Part shown: positions 8,551 to 16,555 of the stretch, piece after piece | Numbering within the stretch: the stretch's first letter is position 1 | How the letters are laid out: each line of letters starts with the position of its first letter | NCBI GenBank assembly: GCA_036526135.1 | Contig: DATCZA010000017.1 | Span: 186,001 to 250,000, forward strand | Origin: UBA2965 sp036526135 | GTDB taxonomy: Bacteria > Pseudomonadota > Gammaproteobacteria > Pseudomonadales > Azotimanducaceae | Length of the DNA stretch: 64,000 bases | Reading direction: 5' to 3' | Made by a program: the position numbers and the translations under genes | Notes under the pieces: generated by a model | What the model saw: the letters and a program-made list of their open reading frames with translations, nothing else | What the model was told of the DNA's origin: nothing | The model's database searches: none

Positions 8551-8987
8551 TGGTGAAGACGGGCGCTGGCTGGATCTGCGCGCTCATCCTGTCGTGGGCG
8601 GGGACGCCGGGACACGCCGAGCAGCGGCAGTCCTTCGGTGGCTGGGACGTGCACTACGTGGTGCTGCCGACCGGCTTCCTGAAACCGGCCATCGCCGCGC
8701 AATACGGGATCACTCGGGGCCGCGACCGCGCCCTGGTCAATATTTCCGTGCTCGACCCGACGGGCGCTCCCCAGAAGGTCTCCATCGAAGGCACCGTGAA
8801 GAATCTGTTGGGTCAGCTGCAGCCGCTGGCGTTCCGGGAGGTCACCGAGGGCCAGGCCGTCTACTATCTGGCGGCCGTCAAGCACACCCACGAGGAGGTG
8901 CTCCGGTTCGAGATTTCCCTTAGCGCTCCCGACGCGCCGCCCATGCAGCTCAAGTTCCAGCAGAAGCTGTACTGGGAAGACACGTGA
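8550..8987 (+). CDS. Secreted DUF4426 family protein
   Basis: 145 residues. An N-terminal signal peptide ends at GHA-EQ (about residue 23). The mature part is a single beta-rich domain starting QSFGGWDVHYVVLPTGFLKP and ending with a charged strand. There is no lipobox Cys, so it should be soluble in the periplasm. It sits between metW and rdgB, the same place as P. aeruginosa PA0388, and is translationally coupled to metW (TGATG). Function is unknown. Confidence 0.85.
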   Translation: MVKTGAGWICALILSWAGTPGHAEQRQSFGGWDVHYVVLPTGFLKPAIAAQYGITRGRDRALVNISVLDPTGAPQKVSIEGTVKNLLGQLQPLAFREVTEGQAVYYLAAVKHTHEEVLRFEISLSAPDAPPMQLKFQQKLYWEDT

Positions 8988-8994
8988 TCCCGCG

Positions 8995-9582
8995 GTGAGC
9001 ATCGTTCTCGCCAGCAACAACCCCGGCAAGCTTGCCGAGTTGCGGCTCCTGATCGCCCCGCTGGGGTTGGATGCGGTCAGCCAGCGCGACCTCGGCATTG
9101 CGAGCGCACCGGAAACACGGGCCACGTTCATCGAGAACGCGCTGGAGAAAGCCCGCCACGTCAGCGCCGCGGCAGGCATGCCGGCGATCGCCGACGACTC
9201 CGGACTCGCCGTGCCGGCGCTGGGCGGGGCGCCCGGCGTGCGCTCCGCCCGCTATGCGGGCGAAGATGCCACAGATGCGGAGAACAACGCCAAGCTGGTC
9301 GCCGCCATGGCCGACATGGACGACCGCCGCGCAAGCTTTCACTGCGCCGTGGTCTTCATGCGCGCACCCGACGACCCTGTACCCGTCGTCGCCACGGCCG
9401 CCTGGAGCGGTCGCATCGTTGCCGATCCCAGGGGCACGGGCGGGTTCGGTTACGATCCGCATTTCTTCATCGACGAGACGGATTGCACGGCCGCCGAGCT
9501 GGACCCGTCCGTGAAGAACGAGATCAGCCACCGCGGTCGGGCCATGCGCGCGCTGTGCGCCGCGCTGGCCGGAGTCGTTTGA
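8995..9582 (+). CDS. rdgB: dITP/XTP pyrophosphatase (non-canonical purine NTPase)
   Basis: 195 residues, HAM1 family. It removes dITP, XTP and dXTP from the nucleotide pool. Motifs are IVLASNNPGKLAELR at the N-terminus (nucleotide loop), AIADDSGLAVPALGGAPGVR (metal and base pocket, about 62-81), GFGYDPHFF, and a C-terminal SHRGRAMRAL. The start is GTG at 8995, seven bases after the DUF4426 gene. Its stop codon overlaps the ATG of hemW. Confidence 0.95.
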   Translation: MSIVLASNNPGKLAELRLLIAPLGLDAVSQRDLGIASAPETRATFIENALEKARHVSAAAGMPAIADDSGLAVPALGGAPGVRSARYAGEDATDAENNAKLVAAMADMDDRRASFHCAVVFMRAPDDPVPVVATAAWSGRIVADPRGTGGFGYDPHFFIDETDCTAAELDPSVKNEISHRGRAMRALCAALAGVV

Positions 9583-10685
9583 TGGGGCCGGTCGGGTTGT
9601 ACGCCCACTTTCCCTGGTGCGTGCGCAAGTGCCCGTACTGCGATTTCAATTCTCACCCCGTTCGAGGGTCTATCGACGAGGCCGGCTACGTGAGCGCGCT
9701 GCTTGCCGACCTGCGAAAGAACCTGCCGCGCGACGTGCCCATCGGCAGCGTCTTCTTCGGCGGTGGGACGCCCAGCCTGTTCCATGCCCCGGCGTTCGCC
9801 GCCGTCCTCGAGGAGGTCGCCTCCCAGCTGACGGAGGACGCCGAGGTGACCATGGAAGCCAACCCCGGAACCACCGAGCATTCAGACCTGCGCGCCTATC
9901 GGCAGGCGGGCATCAACCGCCTGTCCATCGGAGCGCAGTCGTTCGACGACGAGGCGCTCGAGAGGCTTGGGCGCATCCATCATGCCGCCGAAACCCTGGA
10001 TTGCGCCGCGCGCGCCAGATCGGCCGGGTTCGAGAACATCAACATCGACCTGATGTACGGTCTCCCGCACCAGACTCCGGACCAGGCAGTTCAGGACCTC
10101 GAGGCCGCCCTGGCCCTGGAACCGGATCACATCAGCTGGTATCAGCTCACCATCGAGCCGCGCACCGAGTTCGCAAGGCGACCCCCCCCGATTCCCCCGG
10201 AGGACCGAATCGACGAGACGGAGCAACGGGGTCGTGATCGGCTCGAGCAGGCAGGCTTCGAGCGCTACGAGGTCTCAGCGTACGCCAGGCCAGGTCGGCG
10301 ATCGCGTCACAACGTGAACTACTGGTCGTTCGGCGACTACGTCGGGATCGGAGCGGGCGCCCACGGCAAGCTGACAAGCGGTGGTCGGGTGGCCCGCACG
10401 GTAAAGCCCAGCCAGCCGCGCCTTTACCTGCAGGACCCCGAAAGCCAGCAGCGGCAGATCGTTGAAGCCGAAGCTCTGCCCTTCGAGTTCATGCTCAACG
10501 CGCTTCGCCTCCGCGATGGTGTCCCCCTGGACCAGTTCACCCAGCGCACGGGGCTTGCCCTGGAGGCTCTCGATCCGGTCTGGGGCGAGCTAGTGGATGA
10601 AGGCCTCGTTCACCGCCATCGCCTCGCAACCACCCCCGAGGGCTATCGCTACCTGGACTCGGTGGTCTCGCGCTTTCTTTCGTAG
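9582..10685 (+). CDS. hemW: Radical SAM heme chaperone HemW
   Basis: 367 residues. The radical-SAM cluster motif is CVRKCPYCDFNSH near residue 15 (CxxxCxxC). FFGGGTPSLF is the SAM-binding GGE-like motif, and RLSIGAQSFDDEALERLGRIH is the HemW-family stretch that separates it from the oxygen-independent coproporphyrinogen oxidase HemN. HemW binds heme and delivers it to respiratory enzymes. The frame is open upstream, but ATG at 9582 (overlapping the rdgB stop) gives the family N-terminus. The 3' end overlaps the convergent trmB by 37 bases. Confidence 0.93.
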   Translation: MGPVGLYAHFPWCVRKCPYCDFNSHPVRGSIDEAGYVSALLADLRKNLPRDVPIGSVFFGGGTPSLFHAPAFAAVLEEVASQLTEDAEVTMEANPGTTEHSDLRAYRQAGINRLSIGAQSFDDEALERLGRIHHAAETLDCAARARSAGFENINIDLMYGLPHQTPDQAVQDLEAALALEPDHISWYQLTIEPRTEFARRPPPIPPEDRIDETEQRGRDRLEQAGFERYEVSAYARPGRRSRHNVNYWSFGDYVGIGAGAHGKLTSGGRVARTVKPSQPRLYLQDPESQQRQIVEAEALPFEFMLNALRLRDGVPLDQFTQRTGLALEALDPVWGELVDEGLVHRHRLATTPEGYRYLDSVVSRFLS

Positions 10686-11329
10686 CCAAGATCCCACACC
10701 TGATGCCCGAGCCGCCGGCCACGCTCCTCGAAGCGCGTGGTCGGGCGACCCGAAGGGCGCTCGGCATAGGAACCCTGCCCCGATCGGTTCTGCAGCAACG
10801 GCTCCGCATCGAGAACGGTCAGCATGTGCTGGGCATAGTCCTGCCAGTCGGTAGCCAAGCCGAGCCGAGCCCCAGGCCGCATTCTCGACGCAAGGAGACG
10901 GACGAAATCGGGCTGCACCAACCGGCGCTTGTGGTGACGTTTCTTGGGCCAGGGATCCGGAAAGAGTATCCGCACCTCGTCGATTGAGTCGGGCTCAAAG
11001 CCCGCAGCCAGCGCCTGCCTCGCGTCCGCTTCCAGCACGCGAACGTTGGTCGAGCCCTGGGAGTCCAGGCCCAGCAGCAGAGCGCCTATCCCCGGCTGAT
11101 AGACCTCGATCCCCACCAGGTTCCAATCCGGGCACTCGGCCGCCCAGTCCAGCAGGGCATGTCCCATCCCGAAGCCGACCTCCACCCCCAGCGGGGCTTG
11201 CCGGCCGAACACCGCAGGCCAGTCGGGCGATGTCGAGTCGACGATCATCGTGTCGCCCGCTCGGTCGAGGGCCCGAGCCTGACCCCGAGTCATCCGCCCG
11301 CGGCGGCGCAGGTAAGTCCTTTCTTCCAA
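10649..11329 (-). CDS. trmB: tRNA (guanine-N7-)-methyltransferase
   Basis: 226 residues from the start used. It methylates G46 in tRNA. Motifs are YLRRRGRMTRGQ at the N-terminus, LGVEVGFGMGHALL (SAM site), FPDPWPKKRHHKRRLVQPDF (active-site loop) and RLGHQVWDLGYER at the end. The start is uncertain: TTG at 11329 fits the family N-terminus and clears the upstream DUF423 gene. The longer ATG at 11404 would overlap that gene by 56 bases and add a low-complexity Pro/Ser tail not seen in TrmB. The last few codons overlap hemW on the other strand. Confidence 0.9.
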   Translation of the reverse strand: MEERTYLRRRGRMTRGQARALDRAGDTMIVDSTSPDWPAVFGRQAPLGVEVGFGMGHALLDWAAECPDWNLVGIEVYQPGIGALLLGLDSQGSTNVRVLEADARQALAAGFEPDSIDEVRILFPDPWPKKRHHKRRLVQPDFVRLLASRMRPGARLGLATDWQDYAQHMLTVLDAEPLLQNRSGQGSYAERPSGRPTTRFEERGRRLGHQVWDLGYERKRETTESR

Positions 11330-11348
11330 TGCGTGTCCCGAGCGGCGC

Positions 11349-11723
11349 TCAGCGGCGGGCGGCGGCGAGCAGGGCGACCCAGCCGGCACAGAGCGCGAGG
11401 CCACCCAGGGGCGTCAGAGGGCCGAAGACGGGTGGCCCGCCCAGAGCGAGCACGTAAAGGCTGCCGGAGAATAGCAGGATGCCGACACCAAACCCCCAGC
11501 CGGCCAGAACGACCGGCCACGGCGGCGGCACCTTCTGGCCCAAGCGCACGCCCACGGCGACGAGGGCTAGGGCGTGCGTGAGATGGTAGAGCACGGCGGT
11601 GTCCCAGATATCGACGCCGCTTTCAGACAGTTGCCCGGCAAGCCCGTGGGCGCCAAGGGCGCCCATCACTACGCCGGTCAGGCCGAAGAGGGCTCCCGCG
11701 GCTAAAGGAACGTTGGCCGGCAT
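11349..11723 (-). CDS. DUF423 family membrane protein (YgdD-like)
   Basis: 124 residues and very hydrophobic, with four probable membrane helices. The N-terminal GALFGLTGVVMGALGAHGL and the central DTAVLYHLTHALALVAVG segments are the DUF423 signature. Its function is unknown; relatives such as E. coli YgdD are uncharacterised inner-membrane proteins. It lies between rpoH (22 bases upstream) and trmB in the same direction and may be transcribed with rpoH. Confidence 0.85.
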   Translation of the reverse strand: MPANVPLAAGALFGLTGVVMGALGAHGLAGQLSESGVDIWDTAVLYHLTHALALVAVGVRLGQKVPPPWPVVLAGWGFGVGILLFSGSLYVLALGGPPVFGPLTPLGGLALCAGWVALLAAARR

Positions 11724-11745
11724 CGTACCCCCGATGCCCAGCGGA

Positions 11746-12609
11746 TCAGGCGGCGTCGCTCATACACGCGGCTTTCAGCTTCTTGATCGCATTCTGCTCG
11801 ATCTGGCGGATCCGCTCCGCCGACACGCCGTATGTGTCGCCCAACTCGTGGAGCGTCGCCTTCTTCTCGGCGAGCCATCGGGCTTCCACGATTGCCCGGC
11901 TTCGCTCATCCAGCTCGGCCAGCGCGGCGCCCAGACGCGCACTGGCTTCGTCGTGCCAGTCTTCCTCTGCCACCAGGTCCTCGGGATTCGAACCTTCGTG
12001 TTCCAGATAGTGGACGGGGGCGGCCAGGGGCGAGGAGTCGTCGTCCGAAGCATAGCCGTCGAAGGCCAGGTCGGACGCTGCCATCCGGCCCTCCATCCTC
12101 GCGACCTCTTCCTCGGAAACGCCCAGCTCCCGGGCCATGGCACGGGTCTCTTCCTGGGTGAGCCAGGCGAGCCGCTTCTTGGAGCTGCGCAGGTTGAAGA
12201 AGAGCTTTCGCTGGGCCTTGGTGGTAGCAACCTTGACGATCCGCCAGTTACGCAGGATGAACTCGTGCATTTCCGCCTTGATCCAATGCACGGCAAAAGA
12301 GACCAGGCGAACGCCCACCTCGGGATTGAACCGCTTGACGGCCTTCATCAGGCCAACGTTGCCCTCCTGGATCAGGTCCGCCTGAGGCAGCCCGTAGCCT
12401 CTGTACGAACGGGCCAGGTGGACGACGAAGCGCAGATGGCAGAGCACCAGTTCCCGGGCGGCTTCCAGGTCGTTGTCATAGTAAAACCGCTCCGCCAGAT
12501 CCTTCTCCTGTTCTGCAGAAAGAACCGGAAACGCGCTGACCGTCTGAACGTAAGCATCCAGATCGCGTCCCGGGGCGAGACTTTTCATAGAAAGCACGTC
12601 GGTGCTCAT
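11746..12609 (-). CDS. rpoH: RNA polymerase heat-shock sigma factor RpoH (sigma 32)
   Basis: 287 residues. Region 2 (about 50-120) contains LRFVVHLARSYRGYGLPQADLIQEGN and the melting-region helix. The RpoH box, QRKLFFNLR, which is diagnostic of sigma 32, lies near 133. Region 4.2 ends with the helix-turn-helix TLHELGDTYGVSAERIRQIE. It directs transcription of chaperone and protease genes. The ATG at 12609 has a strong site GGAGGT six bases before it. It is last in ftsY-ftsE-ftsX-rpoH, but has its own leader with a CIRCE-like operator. Confidence 0.97.
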   Translation of the reverse strand: MSTDVLSMKSLAPGRDLDAYVQTVSAFPVLSAEQEKDLAERFYYDNDLEAARELVLCHLRFVVHLARSYRGYGLPQADLIQEGNVGLMKAVKRFNPEVGVRLVSFAVHWIKAEMHEFILRNWRIVKVATTKAQRKLFFNLRSSKKRLAWLTQEETRAMARELGVSEEEVARMEGRMAASDLAFDGYASDDDSSPLAAPVHYLEHEGSNPEDLVAEEDWHDEASARLGAALAELDERSRAIVEARWLAEKKATLHELGDTYGVSAERIRQIEQNAIKKLKAACMSDAA

Positions 12610-12638
12610 GTGATACCTCCGGTAACACTAATTTCAGC

Positions 12639-12668
12639 AGTTTAGCACTCTGGTGGTGAGACTGCTAA
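12639..12668 (-). promoter_or_regulatory. Candidate rpoH promoter inside the CIRCE-like site
   Basis: On the minus strand TTAGCA (12668-12663) and TAAACT (12644-12639) are separated by 18 bases; each matches 4 of 6 sigma70 consensus bases. The hexamers coincide with the two arms of the inverted repeat, so a bound repressor would block polymerase. The weak match means a different sigma factor could be used. Confidence 0.35.
12642..12668. promoter_or_regulatory. CIRCE-like operator (HrcA-type) upstream of rpoH
   Basis: Plus strand: TTAGCACTC (12642-12650), nine-base spacer (12651-12659), GACTGCTAA (12660-12668). The CIRCE consensus is TTAGCACTC-N9-GAGTGCTAA, so the left arm is perfect, the spacer is exact and the right arm has one mismatch. 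It ends 33 bases before the rpoH start codon. CIRCE is bound by the heat-shock repressor HrcA. No hrcA gene is in this window. Confidence 0.8.
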
Positions 12669-12699
12669 CCCCGCGAATGGTTCCCTAACCCGCCGAAAA

Positions 12700-13716
12700 C
12701 TAAAGGATTTCGAGATCCTTCAGACGCTGCCGCGCAGCCAGAAGCGCCCCGGACACTCCCAGGAAAGCGCCGACCAGCAGCAGCCCGGAAAGGAAGGTCG
12801 GGTCGAACCCCGGCGTTTCAAGGTCACGGCCGTAGCTTCCGAGGAGATTCGAGACCGGTGTCTCTATGGCAACCAGGCAAAGGCTGATCAGCATGGCGGC
12901 CACGAGACCGCCACCAAGCCCGTAAAGCGCGCCGAAGTACATAAAGGGCCGACGGATCTGTCGGTCGGTGGCCCCAACCAGTTTCAGCACTCTGAGCTCC
13001 TCCAGCCGCGCCTCGATGGCCAGCCGCACGGAAGTTGCGGTGACCAGCACCGCGCCGACACCGAAAAGCGCCCCAAGAATGATCCCCAGGCGGCTGACCA
13101 CCCGGGAAATGTCGATGACCCGCTCCAGCCAGGTCTTCTCGACCACCACCTCCGATACTCCCGGCGCTCCCTCGACAAGCCCCGCGACCAGCTCCAGATC
13201 GAGCAGCGAAGACCCCGGCACCAGGGTGGCGCGCAGCGAGGCCGGCAACGGGTTCTCCGTCAGCAGGTCGAGAGCGTCTCCAACGTCCGCGTGACTTTGA
13301 AATTCAGCCAGCGCTTCCTCGGGCGAGGTCACCCTGACACCCTCGATCTCGGCACGTTCGGACAGCCGTTGGGCAATCGCCGCAACCTTTCCTGCGTCGG
13401 TGTTCAGCTCGAAATACACAGACAGCCCCGGTCGCCCATCCCAATCGGCCGTCATGCCGGCGAGGTTGAGCTGAAGCAGAATCAGCCCCGCGGGCAGAGC
13501 CAGCGCGATCCCCACCAGCAACCAGACCAGCAGGCTCGTTCCCAGACGGGCGCTGATGAAATGCAGCGTCTCCCGTCCCGTGCGCAGATGGTCCTGCCAC
13601 CAGGCCACCAGCCCCACGCGGCGGTGGGGCCAGGGATATCCCTTCTTCGTGCGGCCTCGCCCGCCGCCCGTGGCCGGCGCGGGCCGACCCCCTTGCGCCT
13701 CATTATTCGAAGCCAA
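12700..13716 (-). CDS. ftsX: Cell division protein FtsX (permease-like partner of FtsE)
   Basis: 338 residues from TTG at 13716. A basic cytoplasmic tail is followed by a first membrane helix (LGTSLLVWLLVGIALALPAG), a periplasmic loop of about 130 residues, and three further helices near the C-terminus with the FtsX/MacB domain. FtsEX sits at the divisome and activates peptidoglycan hydrolases through EnvC. An in-frame ATG at 13767 would overlap ftsE by 65 bases; the TTG reduces this to 14, the usual kind of ftsE-ftsX coupling. Either start leaves the conserved part intact. Confidence 0.92.
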   Translation of the reverse strand: MASNNEAQGGRPAPATGGGRGRTKKGYPWPHRRVGLVAWWQDHLRTGRETLHFISARLGTSLLVWLLVGIALALPAGLILLQLNLAGMTADWDGRPGLSVYFELNTDAGKVAAIAQRLSERAEIEGVRVTSPEEALAEFQSHADVGDALDLLTENPLPASLRATLVPGSSLLDLELVAGLVEGAPGVSEVVVEKTWLERVIDISRVVSRLGIILGALFGVGAVLVTATSVRLAIEARLEELRVLKLVGATDRQIRRPFMYFGALYGLGGGLVAAMLISLCLVAIETPVSNLLGSYGRDLETPGFDPTFLSGLLLVGAFLGVSGALLAARQRLKDLEIL

Positions 13717-14395
13717 TGTCCGCTTCTCTGTCCGTATCTCTGACGATATTGCCGTGGGCAAGCTCAATGATGCGCAGCCCCATGGACTCGATCAGGTCTC
13801 GATCGTGGCTCGCGATGATCACCGTGGTGCCGACCTGATTGACCTGCTCGAAGACGTGCATGATGTCCCGGGAGAGCTCGGGATCCAGATTGCCCGTGGG
13901 CTCGTCCGCCAGAAGGATCCTCGGCCGTGTGGCCACCGCCCGGGCAATGCCAACCCGCTGCTGCTCACCGGTGGAAAGGTAACGCGGAAACATCCGCTCC
14001 TTCGCCAGCAGCCCGACCCGGGTCAGCGACGCCCTGACCCGCCGAGCCACTGCCCTCTCGCGCATTCCGGCGACCCTCAACGGCAGCGCTACGTTCTCGT
14101 ACACGTCACGATGATGCAGCAGGTGATGATCCTGGAAAACCACGCCGATGTGCTGTCGGTAGTGAGCGAGACGCCTGGCGCTGATGTGCCGGACGTTCAC
14201 TCCGTTGACTATGATCTGCCCAGCCGACGGGCGATCGGCACACAGCAAAAGCTTCAGAAACGTGCTCTTGCCGGCCCCGGAGTGCCCGGTCAGAAAGGTC
14301 ATGGAGCCTTCGGGAAAGTCGACGCTGACGTCCTTGAGCGCTTCGAAGCCGTCGTCGAATCGTTTGGTGACGTGATGAAACTCGATCTGTCCCAT
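13703..14395 (-). CDS. ftsE: Cell division ATP-binding protein FtsE
   Basis: 230 residues, ABC ATPase. Walker A GHSGAGKST near 37-45, Q-loop in VVFQDHHLLHHR, signature LSTGEQQRVGIARA, Walker B ILLADEPTGNLD, H-loop IASHD. FtsE pairs with FtsX at the septum. It lies between ftsY (14 bases upstream) and ftsX (overlapping) in the classical ftsYEX order. The length and motifs are typical. Confidence 0.96.
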   Translation of the reverse strand: MGQIEFHHVTKRFDDGFEALKDVSVDFPEGSMTFLTGHSGAGKSTFLKLLLCADRPSAGQIIVNGVNVRHISARRLAHYRQHIGVVFQDHHLLHHRDVYENVALPLRVAGMRERAVARRVRASLTRVGLLAKERMFPRYLSTGEQQRVGIARAVATRPRILLADEPTGNLDPELSRDIMHVFEQVNQVGTTVIIASHDRDLIESMGLRIIELAHGNIVRDTDREADIGFE

Positions 14396-14409
14396 GGTGC
14401 CCGCTTTGC

Positions 14410-15363
14410 TTACTCGGGCGCGAGAAGGGCGTCGACGAAATCTTTGGCATCGAAGGGCCTGAGGTCGTCCGCACCCTCGCCCACGCCGACGAAGTAGACG
14501 GGCTTCATGACCTGACGCGCGATCCCGAACAGCACCCCGGCCTTGGCCGTTCCGTCCAGCTTCGTGAAGATCAGCCCCGTCACCCCAACGGCCGCGTCGA
14601 ACTCGCGGACCTGGCTGAGGGCGTTCTGCCCCACGCCGGCATCGAGCACGAGCAGGACCTCGTGGGGAGCGTCCGGGTCCATGCGATTCACGACCCGCTT
14701 CACCTTGGCGAGTTCCTCCATGAGATTGGCCTTCGCCTGCAGGCGCCCCGCAGTGTCCGCCAGCACGACGTCGTGGCCGCGAGCCCGGGCCGCCGCCACG
14801 GCGTCATAGACCACCGAGGCGCTGTCGGACCCCTGACCCTGGGCGATGACCGGCACGCCAATCCGCTCGCCCCAGGTCTGAAGCTGCTCCACGGCCGCAG
14901 CGCGAAAGGTGTCGCCCGCGGCCAGCACCACGTTCAGGCCGTCGTCGCGAAGTCGTTTGGCCAGCTTGCCGATGGTCGTCGTCTTTCCCGCGCCGTTGAC
15001 GCCCACCATGAAAATCACAAACGGACGTTTGTCCTGTGCAATGGTGAAGGGCTTCTCGACGGGCAGTAAAAGCTCCTTGAGCAGACTCCCCAATGCCTGG
15101 TGAAGGGCGACGGTGTCGTTGAGCTCCTTGCGGCGGACGCGCACGGCGAGCTTGTCCATGATCTCCCGGGTGGTGTCGATGCCGACGTCGGTGAGCAGCA
15201 ACGCGGTCTCCAGCTCCGAGAGAACTTCGTCGTCGATCTCCTTCTCGCCGAGAAGCAGATTGCCGACGCCTTCGGCCAGCTGGTTGCGCGTCTGGCCGAG
15301 CCCCCGCTTCAGCCGGCTCCACAGCCCTCCTCCCTCCGCACTCGACTGATCCTGCTCGCTCAC
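14410..15363 (-). CDS. ftsY: Signal recognition particle receptor FtsY
   Basis: 317 residues. N domain (about 15-100) followed by the G domain: G1 GVNGAGKTTTIGKLAKRL, the DTFRAAAVEQL element, G3 DTAGRL, G4 TKLDGTAKAG, and the closing VGVGEGADDLRPFDA. It docks SRP-ribosome complexes at the membrane. It lacks the long acidic A domain of E. coli FtsY (about 497 residues), having only about 15 residues before the N domain. The start is GTG at 15363. It diverges from rsmD, as is usual. Confidence 0.96.
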   Translation of the reverse strand: MSEQDQSSAEGGGLWSRLKRGLGQTRNQLAEGVGNLLLGEKEIDDEVLSELETALLLTDVGIDTTREIMDKLAVRVRRKELNDTVALHQALGSLLKELLLPVEKPFTIAQDKRPFVIFMVGVNGAGKTTTIGKLAKRLRDDGLNVVLAAGDTFRAAAVEQLQTWGERIGVPVIAQGQGSDSASVVYDAVAAARARGHDVVLADTAGRLQAKANLMEELAKVKRVVNRMDPDAPHEVLLVLDAGVGQNALSQVREFDAAVGVTGLIFTKLDGTAKAGVLFGIARQVMKPVYFVGVGEGADDLRPFDAKDFVDALLAPE

Positions 15364-15439
15364 GATGATCCTTTTCCCGGCGATGCGCTCGCCGGTCTAC
15401 GGCTTGTCTGACTGGCACGGTTCGCTCACCATCCTTCGG

Positions 15440-15991
15440 ATGGCCAGCAACCAGGTGCGCATTATCGGCGGTAAGTGGAGGGGACGAAAGCTCGCCTTCC
15501 CGGATGCCGCCACGCTCAGGCCCACCCTGGGTCGCGTCCGCGAAACTCTGTTCAACTGGCTTGCGGGCCGGATCGCCGGCGCCTGCTGCCTCGATCTCTA
15601 CGCCGGCACCGGCGCGCTGGGTTTCGAAGCGCTGTCCCGCGGCGCCGCGGAGGCAGACATGGTGGAGAGGGCGCGTACCGCCGTGGCCGCGCTGCGACGC
15701 AACGCGCAGCTGCTGAAGGCGCCAGCCCGCGTTCACGGCATTCCAGCCGAACGTTTCCTGCAAGCCACGGACCGCACCTGGGACGTGATCTTCTTGGATC
15801 CGCCATTCGCCGACGATGCGCTGCCCCGCGCCCTAGAGGTGATCGCCGAGCGCGGCCTGCTTCGGCCCGGCGGCTGCGTTTACTTCGAGCAGGCCGAAAG
15901 GGGGGGCACGGAGCCCGCCGGCCCTGGCTGGCGCCTGCTGAAGAAGAGCCGCGCCGGCGCCAGCGAGTTCGGCCTGCTTGTCAGGGATTGA
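15440..15991 (+). CDS. rsmD: 16S rRNA (guanine(966)-N2)-methyltransferase RsmD
   Basis: 183 residues. N-terminal RIIGGKWRGRKLAFPD and LRPTLGRVRETLFNWL are RsmD hallmarks. LDLYAGTGALGFEALSRGA is the SAM loop, and IFLDPPFADD is the catalytic (D/N)PPF motif. ATG at 15440 gives the family N-terminus; an earlier in-frame start (15365) would add 25 residues reaching the ftsY start region and is less likely. coaD follows 42 bases later. Confidence 0.93.
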   Translation: MASNQVRIIGGKWRGRKLAFPDAATLRPTLGRVRETLFNWLAGRIAGACCLDLYAGTGALGFEALSRGAAEADMVERARTAVAALRRNAQLLKAPARVHGIPAERFLQATDRTWDVIFLDPPFADDALPRALEVIAERGLLRPGGCVYFEQAERGGTEPAGPGWRLLKKSRAGASEFGLLVRD

Positions 15992-16033
15992 CCGCCCCGA
16001 TACCATCGCGGGCTTCTCAGTGGGGTGGGGACA

Positions 16034-16507
16034 ATGCGCACGGTCGTATACCCGGGTTCGTTCAACCCGATCACTAACGGACACACGGATCTGGTCAAGC
16101 GGGCGCTCAACCTCTTCGACCATGTCATCGTGGCCATCGGCACGTCGGCACAGAAAGATCCTTCAGTGGCGCTGAAGAACCGGATCGATCTCTGCCGCTT
16201 GGTGCTGGCGGAGTTCGGCGACAAAGTCACCGTGGAAGGATTCAATTCCCTGCTGGTGAACTACGTGCGGGAACGCAACGCGCGGTTCATTCTGCGCGGC
16301 CTGCGCACGGTGACCGACTTCGACTACGAGTTTCAGATGGCGGAGATGAACCAGTCGCTAGCACCGGAGATCGAGTACGTGTTTCTGCCCACAGCGCAGA
16401 ACTGCTCTTTCATTTCGTCCACGCTGGTGCGCGAGATCGCCTCCCTGGGCGGAGACATCTCCCAATTCGTCCATCCCGCGGTGGTCGAGGCCTACCACCG
16501 GGACTAG
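16034..16507 (+). CDS. coaD: Phosphopantetheine adenylyltransferase
   Basis: 157 residues (E. coli 159). It transfers AMP to 4'-phosphopantetheine, the penultimate step of CoA synthesis. VVYPGSFNPITNGHTDLV holds the nucleotidyltransferase (H/T)xGH motif, ILRGLRTVTDFDYEFQMAEMN is the family core, and ISSTLVREIA is the C-terminal ATP motif. ATG at 16034 has a G-rich site (GGGGTGGGG) just before it. An in-frame GTG at 16025 would add only three residues. Confidence 0.95.
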   Translation: MRTVVYPGSFNPITNGHTDLVKRALNLFDHVIVAIGTSAQKDPSVALKNRIDLCRLVLAEFGDKVTVEGFNSLLVNYVRERNARFILRGLRTVTDFDYEFQMAEMNQSLAPEIEYVFLPTAQNCSFISSTLVREIASLGGDISQFVHPAVVEAYHRD

Positions 16508-16516
16508 CCACCAGCA

Positions 16517-16542
16517 CCGGGGCCCCTATCGAAGAGCCCCGG
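16517..16542. terminator. Possible bidirectional terminator hairpin after coaD
   Basis: CCGGGGC (16517-16523) pairs perfectly with GCCCCGG (16536-16542) around a 12-base loop. It lies in the 48-base gap between coaD and the convergent small secreted gene. No T tract follows on either strand, so it may be only a weak or Rho-assisted stop. Confidence 0.4.
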
Positions 16543-16555
16543 CATCAGGGGGAAA

